Source: a virus
DNA: 25,781 nucleotides
Virus record (IMG/VR): IMGVR_UViG_3300030104_000131
Span: 1-25,781 of that record
Direction: 5' to 3' (one strand)
The notes beneath the pieces are model-generated. The model searched no databases, was not told the DNA's origin, and saw only the letters and a list, made by a program, of their open reading frames with translations. Positions 9,006-18,996 of the stretch are shown one piece after another (position 1 is the first letter of the stretch; each line of letters opens with the position of its first letter). The translations under genes were made by a program, and so were the position numbers.

Positions 9006-9015
9006 GGAGTAGATT

Positions 9016-9255
9016 ATGATGGAAGCTATATCACCAGTAATTTTTTGGAACGTAGTATTAACGCTGGTGATTGCACCTGCGATATGGATGTTCAGAAATC
9101 TCATGGCAGAGGTCAAGCGAATAGATATACTCCTCAATCGTACTAGAGAAGACTACTCTACTAAGCAAGAGCTACGAGAGGACATGAAGATGGTTACGGA
9201 TGCTCTACATAGATTAGAGGATAAACTAGATAAAGTATTAGAGAGGGGAAAGTAA
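9016..9255 (+). CDS. Single-helix membrane protein with C-terminal coiled coil
   Basis: This 79-residue protein has one hydrophobic segment at about residues 6-26 (ISPVIFWNVVLTLVIAPAIW). A charged helix from about 30 to 78 follows, with regular leucines (VTDALHRLEDKLDKVLERG). The layout fits a small inner-membrane protein such as a holin-like or spanin-like lysis factor, or a membrane-anchored virion accessory. No endolysin lies next to it, so a lysis role is only a possibility. It starts behind a TAAGGAG ribosome site and is separated by one base from the next gene. Confidence 0.7.
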   Translation: MMEAISPVIFWNVVLTLVIAPAIWMFRNLMAEVKRIDILLNRTREDYSTKQELREDMKMVTDALHRLEDKLDKVLERGK

Positions 9256-9256
9256 G

Positions 9257-10573
9257 ATGCCAGTTATAGATCCAACTACAGGATTACAAAAATTAAGTCC
9301 TGCGGAAGCTAAAAATTATTTAGATAGAAATCCAGATTTAGTAGAGGTGTTTAATACACCTGATGAAACAGGGGTAAGTCAATCTGATCGTTTTGGTGGT
9401 GATTTAAGTAAATATGCAGAAGGTCATTATAACTATGCTATTAATACTCCAGCAGAAATAGAAGGAAGAGGTGCAGATAAAATTAGTGTTGCTCCAATTA
9501 TACCTGATCCAATAGATATATCTGATCTTGCTACTAGACAAGATATTGCTAACATACCTAGAGGTGGTGGTGGGTCATCTGTAACTAATATTACAGGACC
9601 AACTCAAGCAGAAATGATTAAAGCTTTTCAAGATGCTCAAGATACTTCTGGTATTATGGGTGCTATTGGTACTCCTACTGCTGGTGTAGATACTCCTGCT
9701 ACTGGACTGTATCAACCTCTAGAAGGATTACAGGCACAAGTAGGACAACAGGCTACAGATACTCAAGCAGCTACAGGACTGTTTCAACCACTAGGTAATA
9801 TAGAATCAAGAATAGGTCAAGCAGCAATACCAGGAACAACAGATGATGAAGCAGTTGCACCTACAGGATTGTTTGCAGGACAAGCTGGTATAATGAGTAG
9901 AGTTGGTCAAGCAGGTACTGCATCTGCTCCTGCTACTGGTTTATTTGCAGGACAAGCAGGATTAGCTGGAACACAACAACAGCTACAGCAACAACAAGCA
10001 CAAATAGGAACTGGTGTAACAGGACTACAACAAGCAGTAGGACAAGCAGCAGGTGTAGCAGATGATGGTGTAACACCTACAGCACCTACTGGATTGTTTG
10101 CTGGACAGGCTGGTATAATGACAGGTCAAGAAAGACTAGGTAGAGATCTTACTAGAGATTTAAGTGGCTTGGGTGGTGATATAGCTGCATTCCGTACTGC
10201 ACAACAGGCATATCAAAGACAAGCAGAGACTGCTAGAGGTGACATACAAGGTACACAAAGAGCAGGTCAAAGACAACTAGAGAGACAGATAGGCAGTGCT
10301 AACATAGCATCTAATCGTGCAGCAGAGATGCTCACACAACAAAGACAGGCTGAAGCTCAAGCAGCTAGATTAAGAGCGTTTGCACAACCTACAGGCATAC
10401 AGCAACAGGCTCAGTCTTTTGCACAGACAGCAGGTAGAAACTTAGCACTTCCTGCTCAACAACAACAGCAGAATGTTACTGCTTTAGGTCCAATGTCTCA
10501 AGACCCTAGAGATGTATTTATTAGAAACTTATTTAGAACTTCTCAGGGATTAATGAATAGAGTTCCTGTATAA
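9257..10573 (+). CDS. Gln-rich repeat virion protein
   Basis: This 438-residue protein is rich in Gln, Ala and Gly. Its N terminus carries a degenerate copy of a 'YLxxNPDx ... HY ... EGR' unit (YLDRNPDLVEVF, then HYNYAINTPAEIEGR), the motif repeated in the next gene. Residues about 148-292 contain five copies of a PxTGLF-led repeat, three reading TGLFAGQAG. The C-terminal third is Gln/Arg/Ala-rich and helical. It is likely an internal virion or tail-tube-associated structural protein, from repeat style and location. No enzyme motif was seen. A GAGGGGAAAG ribosome site precedes the ATG. Confidence 0.75.
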   Translation: MPVIDPTTGLQKLSPAEAKNYLDRNPDLVEVFNTPDETGVSQSDRFGGDLSKYAEGHYNYAINTPAEIEGRGADKISVAPIIPDPIDISDLATRQDIANIPRGGGGSSVTNITGPTQAEMIKAFQDAQDTSGIMGAIGTPTAGVDTPATGLYQPLEGLQAQVGQQATDTQAATGLFQPLGNIESRIGQAAIPGTTDDEAVAPTGLFAGQAGIMSRVGQAGTASAPATGLFAGQAGLAGTQQQLQQQQAQIGTGVTGLQQAVGQAAGVADDGVTPTAPTGLFAGQAGIMTGQERLGRDLTRDLSGLGGDIAAFRTAQQAYQRQAETARGDIQGTQRAGQRQLERQIGSANIASNRAAEMLTQQRQAEAQAARLRAFAQPTGIQQQAQSFAQTAGRNLALPAQQQQQNVTALGPMSQDPRDVFIRNLFRTSQGLMNRVPV

Positions 10574-10584
10574 GGTAAAATATC

Positions 10585-13296
10585 ATGGCAAAAGTATATC
10601 AAAGAGTACCAGGCAATCCAAGCGCCCCTCCAATAACAGTAGAAGTATCAGATGAACAGTTTCAACAACAAGCTGATTTAGCTTCTAAAATATATTTGGA
10701 TGCAAATCCTGACGTTAAAAATTATATAACAACTGAGTTAAATAGAAATAAAACACCTGTAACTGAAGAAAATTTATATAATGAGGCTAGAGTATACTTT
10801 GCTGAACACAATAAAAATTTTGCTAGACCAGGTACAGAAGCATTTAGATTAAATTTAACTTATGTAGGAATAGGTGCAGCACCTGGTGGTGGTGATAACC
10901 CATCTCCGTTTAAAGGAGAAACAGCAGAGACATACGTAAATAAAATATCTGATTTAGGCTACAGAGATGGTGTGATAGATATGTCTCCTACAAATGAAAG
11001 TGCATATCCAGATCCTGCAAATAGAGAATCTCAAATGAGATTTATAACTCCTGAAGGAGAACAATCGCCTGTAGATCCTTTTTTAAATCAAAGAACAGCT
11101 TCTGGTCCTATACCACAAGATTTTGACTTTGAAAAATATCTTGAAAACAATCCAAGTGTAGACGAAGCTATAAGTGGAGGTGAAACTTTTGGTGTTAATC
11201 CTTTCTTTTATGTGGGTAAACCTGTTGATCGAAGAGAAGAAGGTGCTAGAAGACACTATCAATTATTTGGTAAGAACGAAGGACTAGGACCAACAGGACT
11301 ACCTATACCACCTTCTACAGGATTAATGGGAGATCCTGATCCTGTTCAAACAACACAACCCACTACATCTACACCCACTACACCTACAGGACCTACACCT
11401 ACTACGCCATCTACAGGCACTAGTATAGGTAATTTAATCGGTAGTTTACCTAGTGCTATTGCACCTGCTATAGGAGGTAGTTCTCCTGCTGGACCTGCAC
11501 CTACTACTACCACTACTCCTAGTCCAGATTTTTCTAAATTTTTAAATCAAGAAGGTACTGGCATACGTCAAGATTTACAGGTAGACTTTTCTAACTTTGA
11601 AAAAGATTATTTAGCGGCTAATCCAGATGTAGCACAAGCAGTTGGAACTAAACCTGGTGCTGGACTACAACATTACTTTGATTATGGTAAAGCAGAAGGT
11701 AGACCAGGTGCATCACCTGCATTACAAGGTTTGTCTCAGTTAGACTATCAAGCATTAACTGCCGATCCAAATGATCCTAACTTACCTACTAATGTAAAAG
11801 ATCGTATGTTAAAAGGATTACAGACTAGAGATGTGGGTAGAGCTACAGGATTTAAAGGTATCTTTACTGGTGTAGAAGGTGGCGAAGCATATGATAAATT
11901 TAAACAAGCTGTAGGATCTCGTAAAGAGTTTGTAGATCCTTATGGTAGACAGACTGCTTTAGGTAAAGAAGAAGAACAAAGAGATAGACCTACTTTAATT
12001 AAAGGTGAGTTTAATGAACAAGAATATCTTAGACAGAATCCAGATGTTGCAGAAGCTGTAAGAGCAGGTACGATACCATCAGGTAAAGCTCACTTTGAAG
12101 CATTCGGTAAGATAGAAGGTAGAGATGAACCTACAAAAGGTGGTACTGAATTACAGCTACAAAGATTACAAACTAAACCAGACGAGTTTTTAGATGCTAC
12201 TAAATATGAAGTAGATCCTACAAAATTTGATGTTACAACAGCTAGAGCTAATATAGCACAAGCTAGAGATCCAGTAAAAACAGATGATGCAGAGTTTACT
12301 GCACAAGAAAGATTTAATCTAGTAGCTCAACAAGATATGACAGCAGCTAGACAAGAAGATCTTAGTGACACTATATCAGCACAGAAAGGCATTGTAAGTA
12401 CAGACGCTACAGTGCAGGGTCAACTAGCTAGACTGATGACTCAGTTTGAGGATGGGAAGATACCTGCATTTGCTGCTGGTGCTGTAAGAACTGCTGAACA
12501 AAGACTAGCTGCTAGAGGTATGGGTGCTTCTAGCATGGCAGGGGCTGCTATTGTACAGGCTGCTATGGAAGCCTCTACACCTATAGCTGCTGCTGATGCA
12601 GAAACATATAGGAGAATGCAGGAACTAAACCTAAACAATAGACAACAGGCAGAAGTTCTTAATTCTCAAATGGCCTTGCAATTAGATCTAGCTAACTTAA
12701 ATAATGAACAACAAGCTAGAGTAACTAACTCTACTAATCGTGTTCAAAGTTTATTTACCGATCAGTCTGCTGTAAATACAGCCAGACAGTTTAATGCAAC
12801 TAATGATCAACAGAATGATCAGTTCTTTGCATCACTGTTTAATGATGCTGCTAAATTTAATACTGCACAAACTAATGGAATAAGACAGTTTAATGCAGGA
12901 CAAGAGAATGCTATAGAACAGTTTAACTCTACGATGGCTAACAATAGGGATCAATTTAATGTTAAAAACTCTATTGTAATAGATCAAGCCAATGCAGTTT
13001 ATCGTAGACAAGTTAATACATCTAACACTGCTATAGCTAATGCAGAGGCAGAGTACAATACTAGGAATCTATTTAACATAAGTCAGAATGCACAGAATAG
13101 ATTACTACAAGAACAAAGAGATCAGATAAACTTTGCAAGAGTAAACGCAATAAATGAAACTGCATTTCAAAACAATTTAGCTTTATCATCATATGCTTTT
13201 GATAGAGATCTAGAATTAGCTGGAGATATATCTAAAGGTAATTTTATAGGTAGCATATTAGCTGGTGTAGCAGATAAAGTTATTAGTAAAATTTAA
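10585..13296 (+). CDS. Large virion protein with NPDV/EGR repeats and an 11-residue periodic segment
   Basis: This 903-residue protein contains an N-terminal partial unit (IYLDANPDV). Three fuller units of the motif 'YLxxNPDV...HY..xGxxEGR' follow at about residues 179-235, 334-373 and 475-513. A Pro/Thr-rich linker lies at about 251-316. The segment at about 600-690 is Ala-rich and helical (ASSMAGAAIVQAAM). From residue 735 to about 833 there is a clear 11-residue periodicity led by QFN. The NPDV/EGR motif is otherwise familiar from secreted bacterial proteins, often near calcium-binding repeats. The neighbourhood points to an internal or tail structural protein, perhaps one that leaves the virion during infection. 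No protease or lytic motif was found. Confidence 0.75.
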   Translation: MAKVYQRVPGNPSAPPITVEVSDEQFQQQADLASKIYLDANPDVKNYITTELNRNKTPVTEENLYNEARVYFAEHNKNFARPGTEAFRLNLTYVGIGAAPGGGDNPSPFKGETAETYVNKISDLGYRDGVIDMSPTNESAYPDPANRESQMRFITPEGEQSPVDPFLNQRTASGPIPQDFDFEKYLENNPSVDEAISGGETFGVNPFFYVGKPVDRREEGARRHYQLFGKNEGLGPTGLPIPPSTGLMGDPDPVQTTQPTTSTPTTPTGPTPTTPSTGTSIGNLIGSLPSAIAPAIGGSSPAGPAPTTTTTPSPDFSKFLNQEGTGIRQDLQVDFSNFEKDYLAANPDVAQAVGTKPGAGLQHYFDYGKAEGRPGASPALQGLSQLDYQALTADPNDPNLPTNVKDRMLKGLQTRDVGRATGFKGIFTGVEGGEAYDKFKQAVGSRKEFVDPYGRQTALGKEEEQRDRPTLIKGEFNEQEYLRQNPDVAEAVRAGTIPSGKAHFEAFGKIEGRDEPTKGGTELQLQRLQTKPDEFLDATKYEVDPTKFDVTTARANIAQARDPVKTDDAEFTAQERFNLVAQQDMTAARQEDLSDTISAQKGIVSTDATVQGQLARLMTQFEDGKIPAFAAGAVRTAEQRLAARGMGASSMAGAAIVQAAMEASTPIAAADAETYRRMQELNLNNRQQAEVLNSQMALQLDLANLNNEQQARVTNSTNRVQSLFTDQSAVNTARQFNATNDQQNDQFFASLFNDAAKFNTAQTNGIRQFNAGQENAIEQFNSTMANNRDQFNVKNSIVIDQANAVYRRQVNTSNTAIANAEAEYNTRNLFNISQNAQNRLLQEQRDQINFARVNAINETAFQNNLALSSYAFDRDLELAGDISKGNFIGSILAGVADKVISKI
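12787..13083 (+). repeat. Hendecad (11-residue) protein repeat
   Basis: Residues 735-833 of the 903-residue protein divide evenly into nine 11-residue units: QFNATNDQQND, QFFASLFNDAA, KFNTAQTNGIR, QFNAGQENAIE, and so on. An aromatic or small residue is at position 2 and Asn is usually at position 3. The pattern fades after unit 9. An 11-residue period suits a long amphipathic or right-handed coiled helix. Confidence 0.75.
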
Positions 13297-13308
13297 AGGG
13301 ATAATATT

Positions 13309-13575
13309 ATGTTTTCAACTATAGCAAGTATGGCAGTACAGATTGGTGCGAAAGCAATTCTTGGCGGTGGTAAAAAGGGTAGCGCAAGAAGACCAACATT
13401 TTCTAAAAGACAAGCACCTGTTGTTACGTCTGTTCGGGAGACAGGAACAAGGCAACCAAGATTTGAAGAGTTTGCAGATTTGGGTACAGCAGGTCAGGTA
13501 GGAGCTTTAATTAGTAGGCATGATAAATTAATGTCTTCTATTATAGACTTAGATGATAAAGACTTAAAGGTGTAA
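13309..13575 (+). CDS. Small basic hypothetical protein
   Basis: This 88-residue protein has a hydrophobic N terminus (MFSTIASMAVQIGAKAILGGG), then a basic stretch (KKGSARRPTFSKRQ), and ends in an acidic helix. The N terminus could contact a membrane or other virion proteins but is too glycine-rich to call a membrane helix with confidence. AAAGGG lies 8-13 bases before the ATG. It is tightly packed, 12 bases after the preceding gene and one base before the next, in the virion operon. The family is not recognised. Confidence 0.65.
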   Translation: MFSTIASMAVQIGAKAILGGGKKGSARRPTFSKRQAPVVTSVRETGTRQPRFEEFADLGTAGQVGALISRHDKLMSSIIDLDDKDLKV

Positions 13576-13576
13576 T

Positions 13577-14098
13577 ATGGAAGATAATGATTTAGTAATG
13601 TTCGACGCTCCTATTCCTGGTTCATCTTTAACTACTGAGCTAGGTTCAGAGCCACATGAAAGACCAGCAGAGATAGCTGATCCTGCTGATGCGTATGAAT
13701 TTATAGCTAGTGGTATAATCGGTGAAGAGGCTTTTGAGCGTGTAGCAGTTGCTGCTGAGATAGGTGTGCCTGTAGAACTCATTGCTAGATCAATCGTATT
13801 CTCTGCTTGGGCTAATGGTAAGATAGGGTTTGATACAATGTATCTGATCTATGCACCTATCTTTGAGTTAATGATGAAAATGTTAGATAAGTCTAATGTT
13901 AAATATATTCCTTTAGCAAAACGTAAAGCTGATAAAACACTAGAAGAAGCTATGGATTTATTAAAAGAACGAGAAGAAGAAATAAAAGAACTTACAGGTG
14001 ACACAGATGAACCTGAAGAGGTACAAGAAGATGAACCTTCTGAGGATGAGGAAGATAAACCTTCTATACCCAGAGGTGGTTTAATGGGAGGTGAATGA
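13577..14098 (+). CDS. Helical structural-type protein with acidic C-terminal tail
   Basis: This 173-residue protein is mostly helical up to about residue 115, then has a charged coiled-coil-like helix (LEEAMDLLKEREEEIKEL) and a strongly acidic tail (DEPEEVQEDEPSEDEEDKP). It closes with PRGGLMGGE. I know similar unnamed proteins from marine phage virion clusters. The acidic tail could bind a basic partner or mimic DNA, but this is inference. Its last codons hold a strong ribosome site for the next gene, with which it overlaps. Confidence 0.7.
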   Translation: MEDNDLVMFDAPIPGSSLTTELGSEPHERPAEIADPADAYEFIASGIIGEEAFERVAVAAEIGVPVELIARSIVFSAWANGKIGFDTMYLIYAPIFELMMKMLDKSNVKYIPLAKRKADKTLEEAMDLLKEREEEIKELTGDTDEPEEVQEDEPSEDEEDKPSIPRGGLMGGE

Positions 14099-15243
14099 TG
14101 GGTTTTCTTTCTACAGGTATGATTATAGGTCTTGAAGAAGGTTTTAGAACTAAACAAGAAGAGATTGCAGATCGACAAAATCAACTTACAAAAGATTATA
14201 GAAATGAAATAAAGGCTTCTATAATTAAAGCTAATGATACTATTAGAACAGATAAAAAGAAAGATGATGATGCTATTCGTGTTTCTCAAGGTATAATATC
14301 TGCAATAAGTGAGGATCTACCTGGGTTAGCAAATAAGTTAAAAGGTTTAGATCAAGATACTCTAATTGAGTTAGGTAATTCTTACTTACCAAATGTAAGG
14401 ATTCAAGGTGACAATATTACAACCTATAAAGATTTAGGAAACAGTTTAAAAAATACTATTGGAGCCGTGCAAGTTAGAGATAAACAAATCAGAGAAACAA
14501 AAGCTAAAGCTGCTGAAGATAAAACTGTAGAACAACAGACAGAAGAATCTTTCTTAGATATGCTATCACCTACAAGACAAGGGCAAATAGAAAGAGATAG
14601 AATTAATAGAGGTATCACTGAAGAACAGCGTGAAGCGATTGAAAGAAGATATGCACCAAAAGAACGTAGGATTATAGAGGGGATTGCACCTCAAGTTAAA
14701 GATCGTTTAAATCAAGGTGTAGAAAAGTCTATTAGAAACGAAAATGATAAAGTAATATCTCAAGATATGCCAGAAACATTTAAAGGAAAAGAAGTTGCTG
14801 TTGCAATATCATTTGCAAATAAAATACTTAATTTAGCTGAAAGAGATATTAGTCAAAGAGATGCTATTAACATACCTTTATATATTAAAGAATTAAAAGA
14901 TAAAGTTATTACATTTGATAGAGAAAATTTAAACAAAGTAGAAGCTGATATGCGAGAACGTGGTGTTCAAACGGTATTAGATGAGATAAAAGAGGGTGAA
15001 TACGAAGTACCTAAATCTAAAGTAAAATCTAATATTAAACCTAAAAAAGATGATACTGATGATACTACAGTTAAAGTAAGTTTAAAAGAACTATTAGAAA
15101 AAGAAGGACTAACAAAAGTAGAAACAGCAAGAAAAGAAGGTGGAGATGGATATATTGTAACAGTTACAAATAAAGATAAAACTAAAATTTTTGATCTTGA
15201 TGTTGATAAAGAATTTAATGTAACTAAAAGGGTTCCAAAGTAA
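14098..15243 (+). CDS. Coiled-coil internal virion-type protein
   Basis: This protein has about 381 residues. Two adjacent ATGs exist at 14095 and 14098. The GGAGG at 14087-14091 is six bases from the second and only three from the first, so 14098 is preferred. The protein begins GFLSTGMIIGLEEGF. It then has long charged helices (residues about 15-60 and 130-200) and a Lys-rich C-terminal region before a small beta-like end. No signal peptide or enzyme motif was found. Its position directly before the 1247-residue protein, with TAATG overlap, suggests a partner in the internal core or tail used for DNA ejection. Family not recognised. Confidence 0.7.
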   Translation: MGFLSTGMIIGLEEGFRTKQEEIADRQNQLTKDYRNEIKASIIKANDTIRTDKKKDDDAIRVSQGIISAISEDLPGLANKLKGLDQDTLIELGNSYLPNVRIQGDNITTYKDLGNSLKNTIGAVQVRDKQIRETKAKAAEDKTVEQQTEESFLDMLSPTRQGQIERDRINRGITEEQREAIERRYAPKERRIIEGIAPQVKDRLNQGVEKSIRNENDKVISQDMPETFKGKEVAVAISFANKILNLAERDISQRDAINIPLYIKELKDKVITFDRENLNKVEADMRERGVQTVLDEIKEGEYEVPKSKVKSNIKPKKDDTDDTTVKVSLKELLEKEGLTKVETARKEGGDGYIVTVTNKDKTKIFDLDVDKEFNVTKRVPK

Positions 15244-18200
15244 TGTCTTTAACCAGAGAAGATATATTAAAAGATAAAGAGTTAGTATCTACATTAGCTG
15301 ATTACGGTTTTAAACGTAACAATGAATTGTATGATTCTAAAGAGGAGGCTGTAGATAGTTTCTTAGAAGACTATCGCGCTCTCCAATCTAATACTGTATC
15401 TGCTGCTAAATTTATAAACTTTGTAAATAATCTTGATGATGACAAGCCTGATGATGCAGAGTTTAAGCAACGACTAAGTAAGTTATACAAAGTTGTTGAT
15501 GAAGAAGTAGATGAAGTATTTGGAGATACATCATTAGGAACTAAAGCAAAAGCAGTAGCAGAATATGTAGGATACACTTTAGCAGATCCAATAAATCTTT
15601 TAGGTCTTGGTGCAGGTAAGTTAATAGCTGGAACTGCTGGTAGGGCTGCACTAAAACCAATATTAGCTAGAGCATTCTCAAGTAAAGCAGGTGCTGTTGC
15701 TACTCCTGCTGTAGCTGAAGCTGCTATAGGTGCAGGTCAAGAAGCATTAGTCCAAGAAGCAGAACAAGATTTAGGTGTTAGAGAAGACAAGAGTTTAGCT
15801 GAAATAGGCACTGCTGGTGCTATAGGTGGTATAGCAGGTGGTGCAGCAGGTGCTTTGGGAGCTAGGTTTGCTGGTGGTAAAAGAATAGAAGAAATAGAAA
15901 AAATAGCAGCAGAAAATTTAGAAGATACAGCACAAGGTAGAGGAGCTAAATTAGATAGTCTTCAAAGTGCAGCAGAGAAAACAAAAGATGATTACAGTGG
16001 ATCGTATGTTTTTCTAAAAGATCAAACAGATCTTAGTGATGAATATGATTCTATGGGTAAGATAACTGAGTTTGATAGAGAAAACAATACAGCAGTAGTA
16101 GAATTTATTGGTAAGAAGGATGAGACAGGTACAATAACTAAGTCTATTAATCTTTCGGACGCTAAGTTAGCAACAGAAAAACAAGTAAAAGATTCAACAG
16201 ATGAATATATAAAGACTAGTAAGAAAAAATTCTTAGATAAATCTAGTCCAGAATTTAAAAAAATGAGAGATAATCTAGATGCTGATGGCATTAATATTGA
16301 TAGTCCATCTGTTCAAAGAGTATTTAGTGTAGAGTTTACAGAGAAAATAACAAACGCTGTAAAATCTGCTGTTAGAGAAAACCCTAGAATAAAATCTAAA
16401 ATTGATCTTAGAAAAACACCAACAGAAAATATAGCTGTTTTATTTAGAGATGAACAGTTTATAAAAGATAACCCTGATATAATGAGTATATTTATCAGAG
16501 AAGGTATAGAGCCAGAAAATGTAGCATTGCATATCACTGCTGAATTTAGTTCTAGAGGAAAAAGATTATCACAACCAGCAGATGTTCAAAAAGAGTTTCA
16601 AGAGGTATTATTACCATCAATTAAAAAAGCTTCTCAAAATCTTACGCCAGAGCAACGTGGTCTATTAGAAATAATAAAAGAAGAAAAATTACTAGAAGAA
16701 CGCATGGCTAATAAGTTTAATGTGGGTGTGGATATATGGAGATCTTTTCTTATATCGCAACCTGCGACAACCATGCGTAACATTATAGGTTCTACCTTAC
16801 GTGTTCCTGGTCAGATGGTTGAAACTAAGCTAGATAATTTTTTTACAGAGATGGATAATAAATTATTAGGATACTCTACTGAAGTAGATAATGAATATTT
16901 AAATCGTAGTGTTCTTGATTTAAGTAAAAATTTATTTAATCCTGAAGACTCAATACCTATTGCAAGATTAATAGCTAAAGATTTTTCTAAAGTAGATAAA
17001 CTTTTATTCCAAGTATTTGATGACTATATGCCTGTAGCAAGAGATGAATTAGGTATACTTGGTAAAGGATTTAGTACTGCATCTAATTACTTAAACGTAC
17101 TCAACAGACATCAAGATAGAGCAATTAAATCTGCAAGTTTTCTAAGTGAATTAGATGCTCAAATAAAAACTGCTCGTAACAGAGGAATTATAACTGATAA
17201 AAGCGTATCAGGTGTGGATGATATTTTACAACAAAATAAATTAAATTTGCTAAATGATGAGATGGTAAGTAAGGCATTAGACTTTGCTTATAAGATGACA
17301 TATCAAACTAAACGTGCAGGTGATGATTTAGCATTTGGTGGTAGACTAGTAAACAATGTTCAAAAGTCTCTAAATAACAATGCATTATTAAAGACAGTTA
17401 TACCTTTCCCTAACTTCTTAATTAACTCATTAGTATATACAACTAACAGATCTGGTTTTAGTCTTTTAAAAATGGCTAAAGCTGGAAGAGAACTAATGCA
17501 GAGAAATGTAGATGATGCTGTAAAAAATAGAACAAAATTAAATGAAGCTCAAGCAGAGTTTGATTTACTCATGCAAAATCCTGCATCTGCTAATCCAGCT
17601 AGAAAAGCAGAACTAGAAGATACTATACAAACAATAAGTAAAGATTTTGCACAAGCTGAAAGAAGTTTAGTTAATCTTAAAAGAGGTATAGTAGAAACTA
17701 CTGAAGGTGCAGCTTTACTTGCAGCAGCAATAGCATTGAGATCTGAGAGGGGTGGACCTGAATGGTATTTAGTTGAGGACTTTGAGGGTCAACAGCGAGA
17801 TCTTAGACCTATCTTTCCTCTCACACCTTTCTTGTTCTTTGCTGATTTAATATTAAAATCATTTAGAGATGAACCTATTACACAAGAATATGTTATAGGT
17901 GGATCTGAAGCTGTACTAGGTGTGACTGTTAGAGCAGGTGCTATTGGTAACTTTGCTCGTAATGGATATCAACGATTAGCTAACATGGATAATGATCCAC
18001 TGGCAGCAAAGGATTTAGGTAAGTCTATCGGTAGTGTGCTAGGATACTTTCTTGGTGGATACGCTACACCTACAAGACCTATACAAGATATTATTCAAAG
18101 TGCCACTGGATCTGAAACTGTTGAAAGAGGTATGCAGAAAAATGCATTTGGCATAGACTTTGAAATAGATTCACCTGTATTTCAGGGTATAGTAGATGAG

Positions 18201-18986
18201 GTAGCAAAGAATGTATTTAGAGGTACACCATTTGAAAAGGCAGTATTTGCGGATACACCTGAGTTTAGAACAGGCACTGCTGAAGAAACTCCTAGACCTA
18301 TAGATGCACCTATACAAAAGCAGTTAACTGGTGCTGCTGTAGCTCCAAGAAAGACTAGAGTGGGTGAAGAACTAGCAAGATTAGGCATACCTGAGTATAA
18401 AACAAACGCAGGTACTAGAGTTCCTGAATACAACTATGCATTTAAAAAGGCTTTAGGAATAGCGAGTAAACAAGTTGTAGAGCCATTTTTAAATAGTTCA
18501 AGGTATATTAATAGTTCTCCAGAAGAAAAGCGTAGAATGCTAGATAATATATTTTTTGGTAAAAATGCTGCCAATGTTCCGCAAAGAGTTTTAGACGCAT
18601 TTAGATTAGGTGAAACAGGAAAAACTTATGTCAACGTAAGAAGGTTCGCTAATGCGATGGTGAAAGCAGCAAGACCCAATCTACACTTCTTAGCTAACTA
18701 CAGAAAGAGTTTATCGTCTGATGATTTTTCTGACGCTGCTGAAATATATAAAAGACAAAACCCTGGAGCTAATATAGATAACATATTAACATATATAGAT
18801 GAAGATAAAAATAGAGAAGCATCAGATAATCAAATAGAAATATTAAAACAAATAAAGTCTATAGCAGACAAACGTGGATCTATAGGAGAGGAAGACTTTA
18901 TTGATTTACAGAGAAAGTCCAGAGAGTTAGGTTTAACTTTTCAAGAAGGTGGCTATGTAAGTCAGATGAATGCATTAGGATTATAA
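15243..18986 (+). CDS. Very large probable internal virion / DNA-ejection protein
   Basis: This 1247-residue protein is the longest in the window. It is mainly helical, with a Gly/Ala-rich hydrophobic region at about residues 150-212 (GTAGAIGGIAGGAAGALGAR). A second hydrophobic pair lies near 825-880 (GAALLAAAIALR and FPLTPFLFFADLILKS). Proteins of this size and composition downstream of tail genes in podovirus-like genomes are typically internal core proteins that enter the host envelope with the DNA, as T7 gp15 and gp16 do. That assignment is by analogy: I see no lytic transglycosylase or peptidase signature. Its start overlaps the preceding stop as TAATG, and the next gene begins ten bases after its end. 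Confidence 0.7.
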   Translation: MSLTREDILKDKELVSTLADYGFKRNNELYDSKEEAVDSFLEDYRALQSNTVSAAKFINFVNNLDDDKPDDAEFKQRLSKLYKVVDEEVDEVFGDTSLGTKAKAVAEYVGYTLADPINLLGLGAGKLIAGTAGRAALKPILARAFSSKAGAVATPAVAEAAIGAGQEALVQEAEQDLGVREDKSLAEIGTAGAIGGIAGGAAGALGARFAGGKRIEEIEKIAAENLEDTAQGRGAKLDSLQSAAEKTKDDYSGSYVFLKDQTDLSDEYDSMGKITEFDRENNTAVVEFIGKKDETGTITKSINLSDAKLATEKQVKDSTDEYIKTSKKKFLDKSSPEFKKMRDNLDADGINIDSPSVQRVFSVEFTEKITNAVKSAVRENPRIKSKIDLRKTPTENIAVLFRDEQFIKDNPDIMSIFIREGIEPENVALHITAEFSSRGKRLSQPADVQKEFQEVLLPSIKKASQNLTPEQRGLLEIIKEEKLLEERMANKFNVGVDIWRSFLISQPATTMRNIIGSTLRVPGQMVETKLDNFFTEMDNKLLGYSTEVDNEYLNRSVLDLSKNLFNPEDSIPIARLIAKDFSKVDKLLFQVFDDYMPVARDELGILGKGFSTASNYLNVLNRHQDRAIKSASFLSELDAQIKTARNRGIITDKSVSGVDDILQQNKLNLLNDEMVSKALDFAYKMTYQTKRAGDDLAFGGRLVNNVQKSLNNNALLKTVIPFPNFLINSLVYTTNRSGFSLLKMAKAGRELMQRNVDDAVKNRTKLNEAQAEFDLLMQNPASANPARKAELEDTIQTISKDFAQAERSLVNLKRGIVETTEGAALLAAAIALRSERGGPEWYLVEDFEGQQRDLRPIFPLTPFLFFADLILKSFRDEPITQEYVIGGSEAVLGVTVRAGAIGNFARNGYQRLANMDNDPLAAKDLGKSIGSVLGYFLGGYATPTRPIQDIIQSATGSETVERGMQKNAFGIDFEIDSPVFQGIVDEVAKNVFRGTPFEKAVFADTPEFRTGTAEETPRPIDAPIQKQLTGAAVAPRKTRVGEELARLGIPEYKTNAGTRVPEYNYAFKKALGIASKQVVEPFLNSSRYINSSPEEKRRMLDNIFFGKNAANVPQRVLDAFRLGETGKTYVNVRRFANAMVKAARPNLHFLANYRKSLSSDDFSDAAEIYKRQNPGANIDNILTYIDEDKNREASDNQIEILKQIKSIADKRGSIGEEDFIDLQRKSRELGLTFQEGGYVSQMNALGL

Positions 18987-18996
18987 GGAGAGAGAC

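Noticed and set aside
13849-14289. 146-codon open frame on the minus strand opposite the structural genes
   Set aside because: Its composition is low-complexity (Ser/Ile/Phe runs), the antisense of charged coiled-coil codons. It overlaps two well-supported genes and has no ribosome site context.
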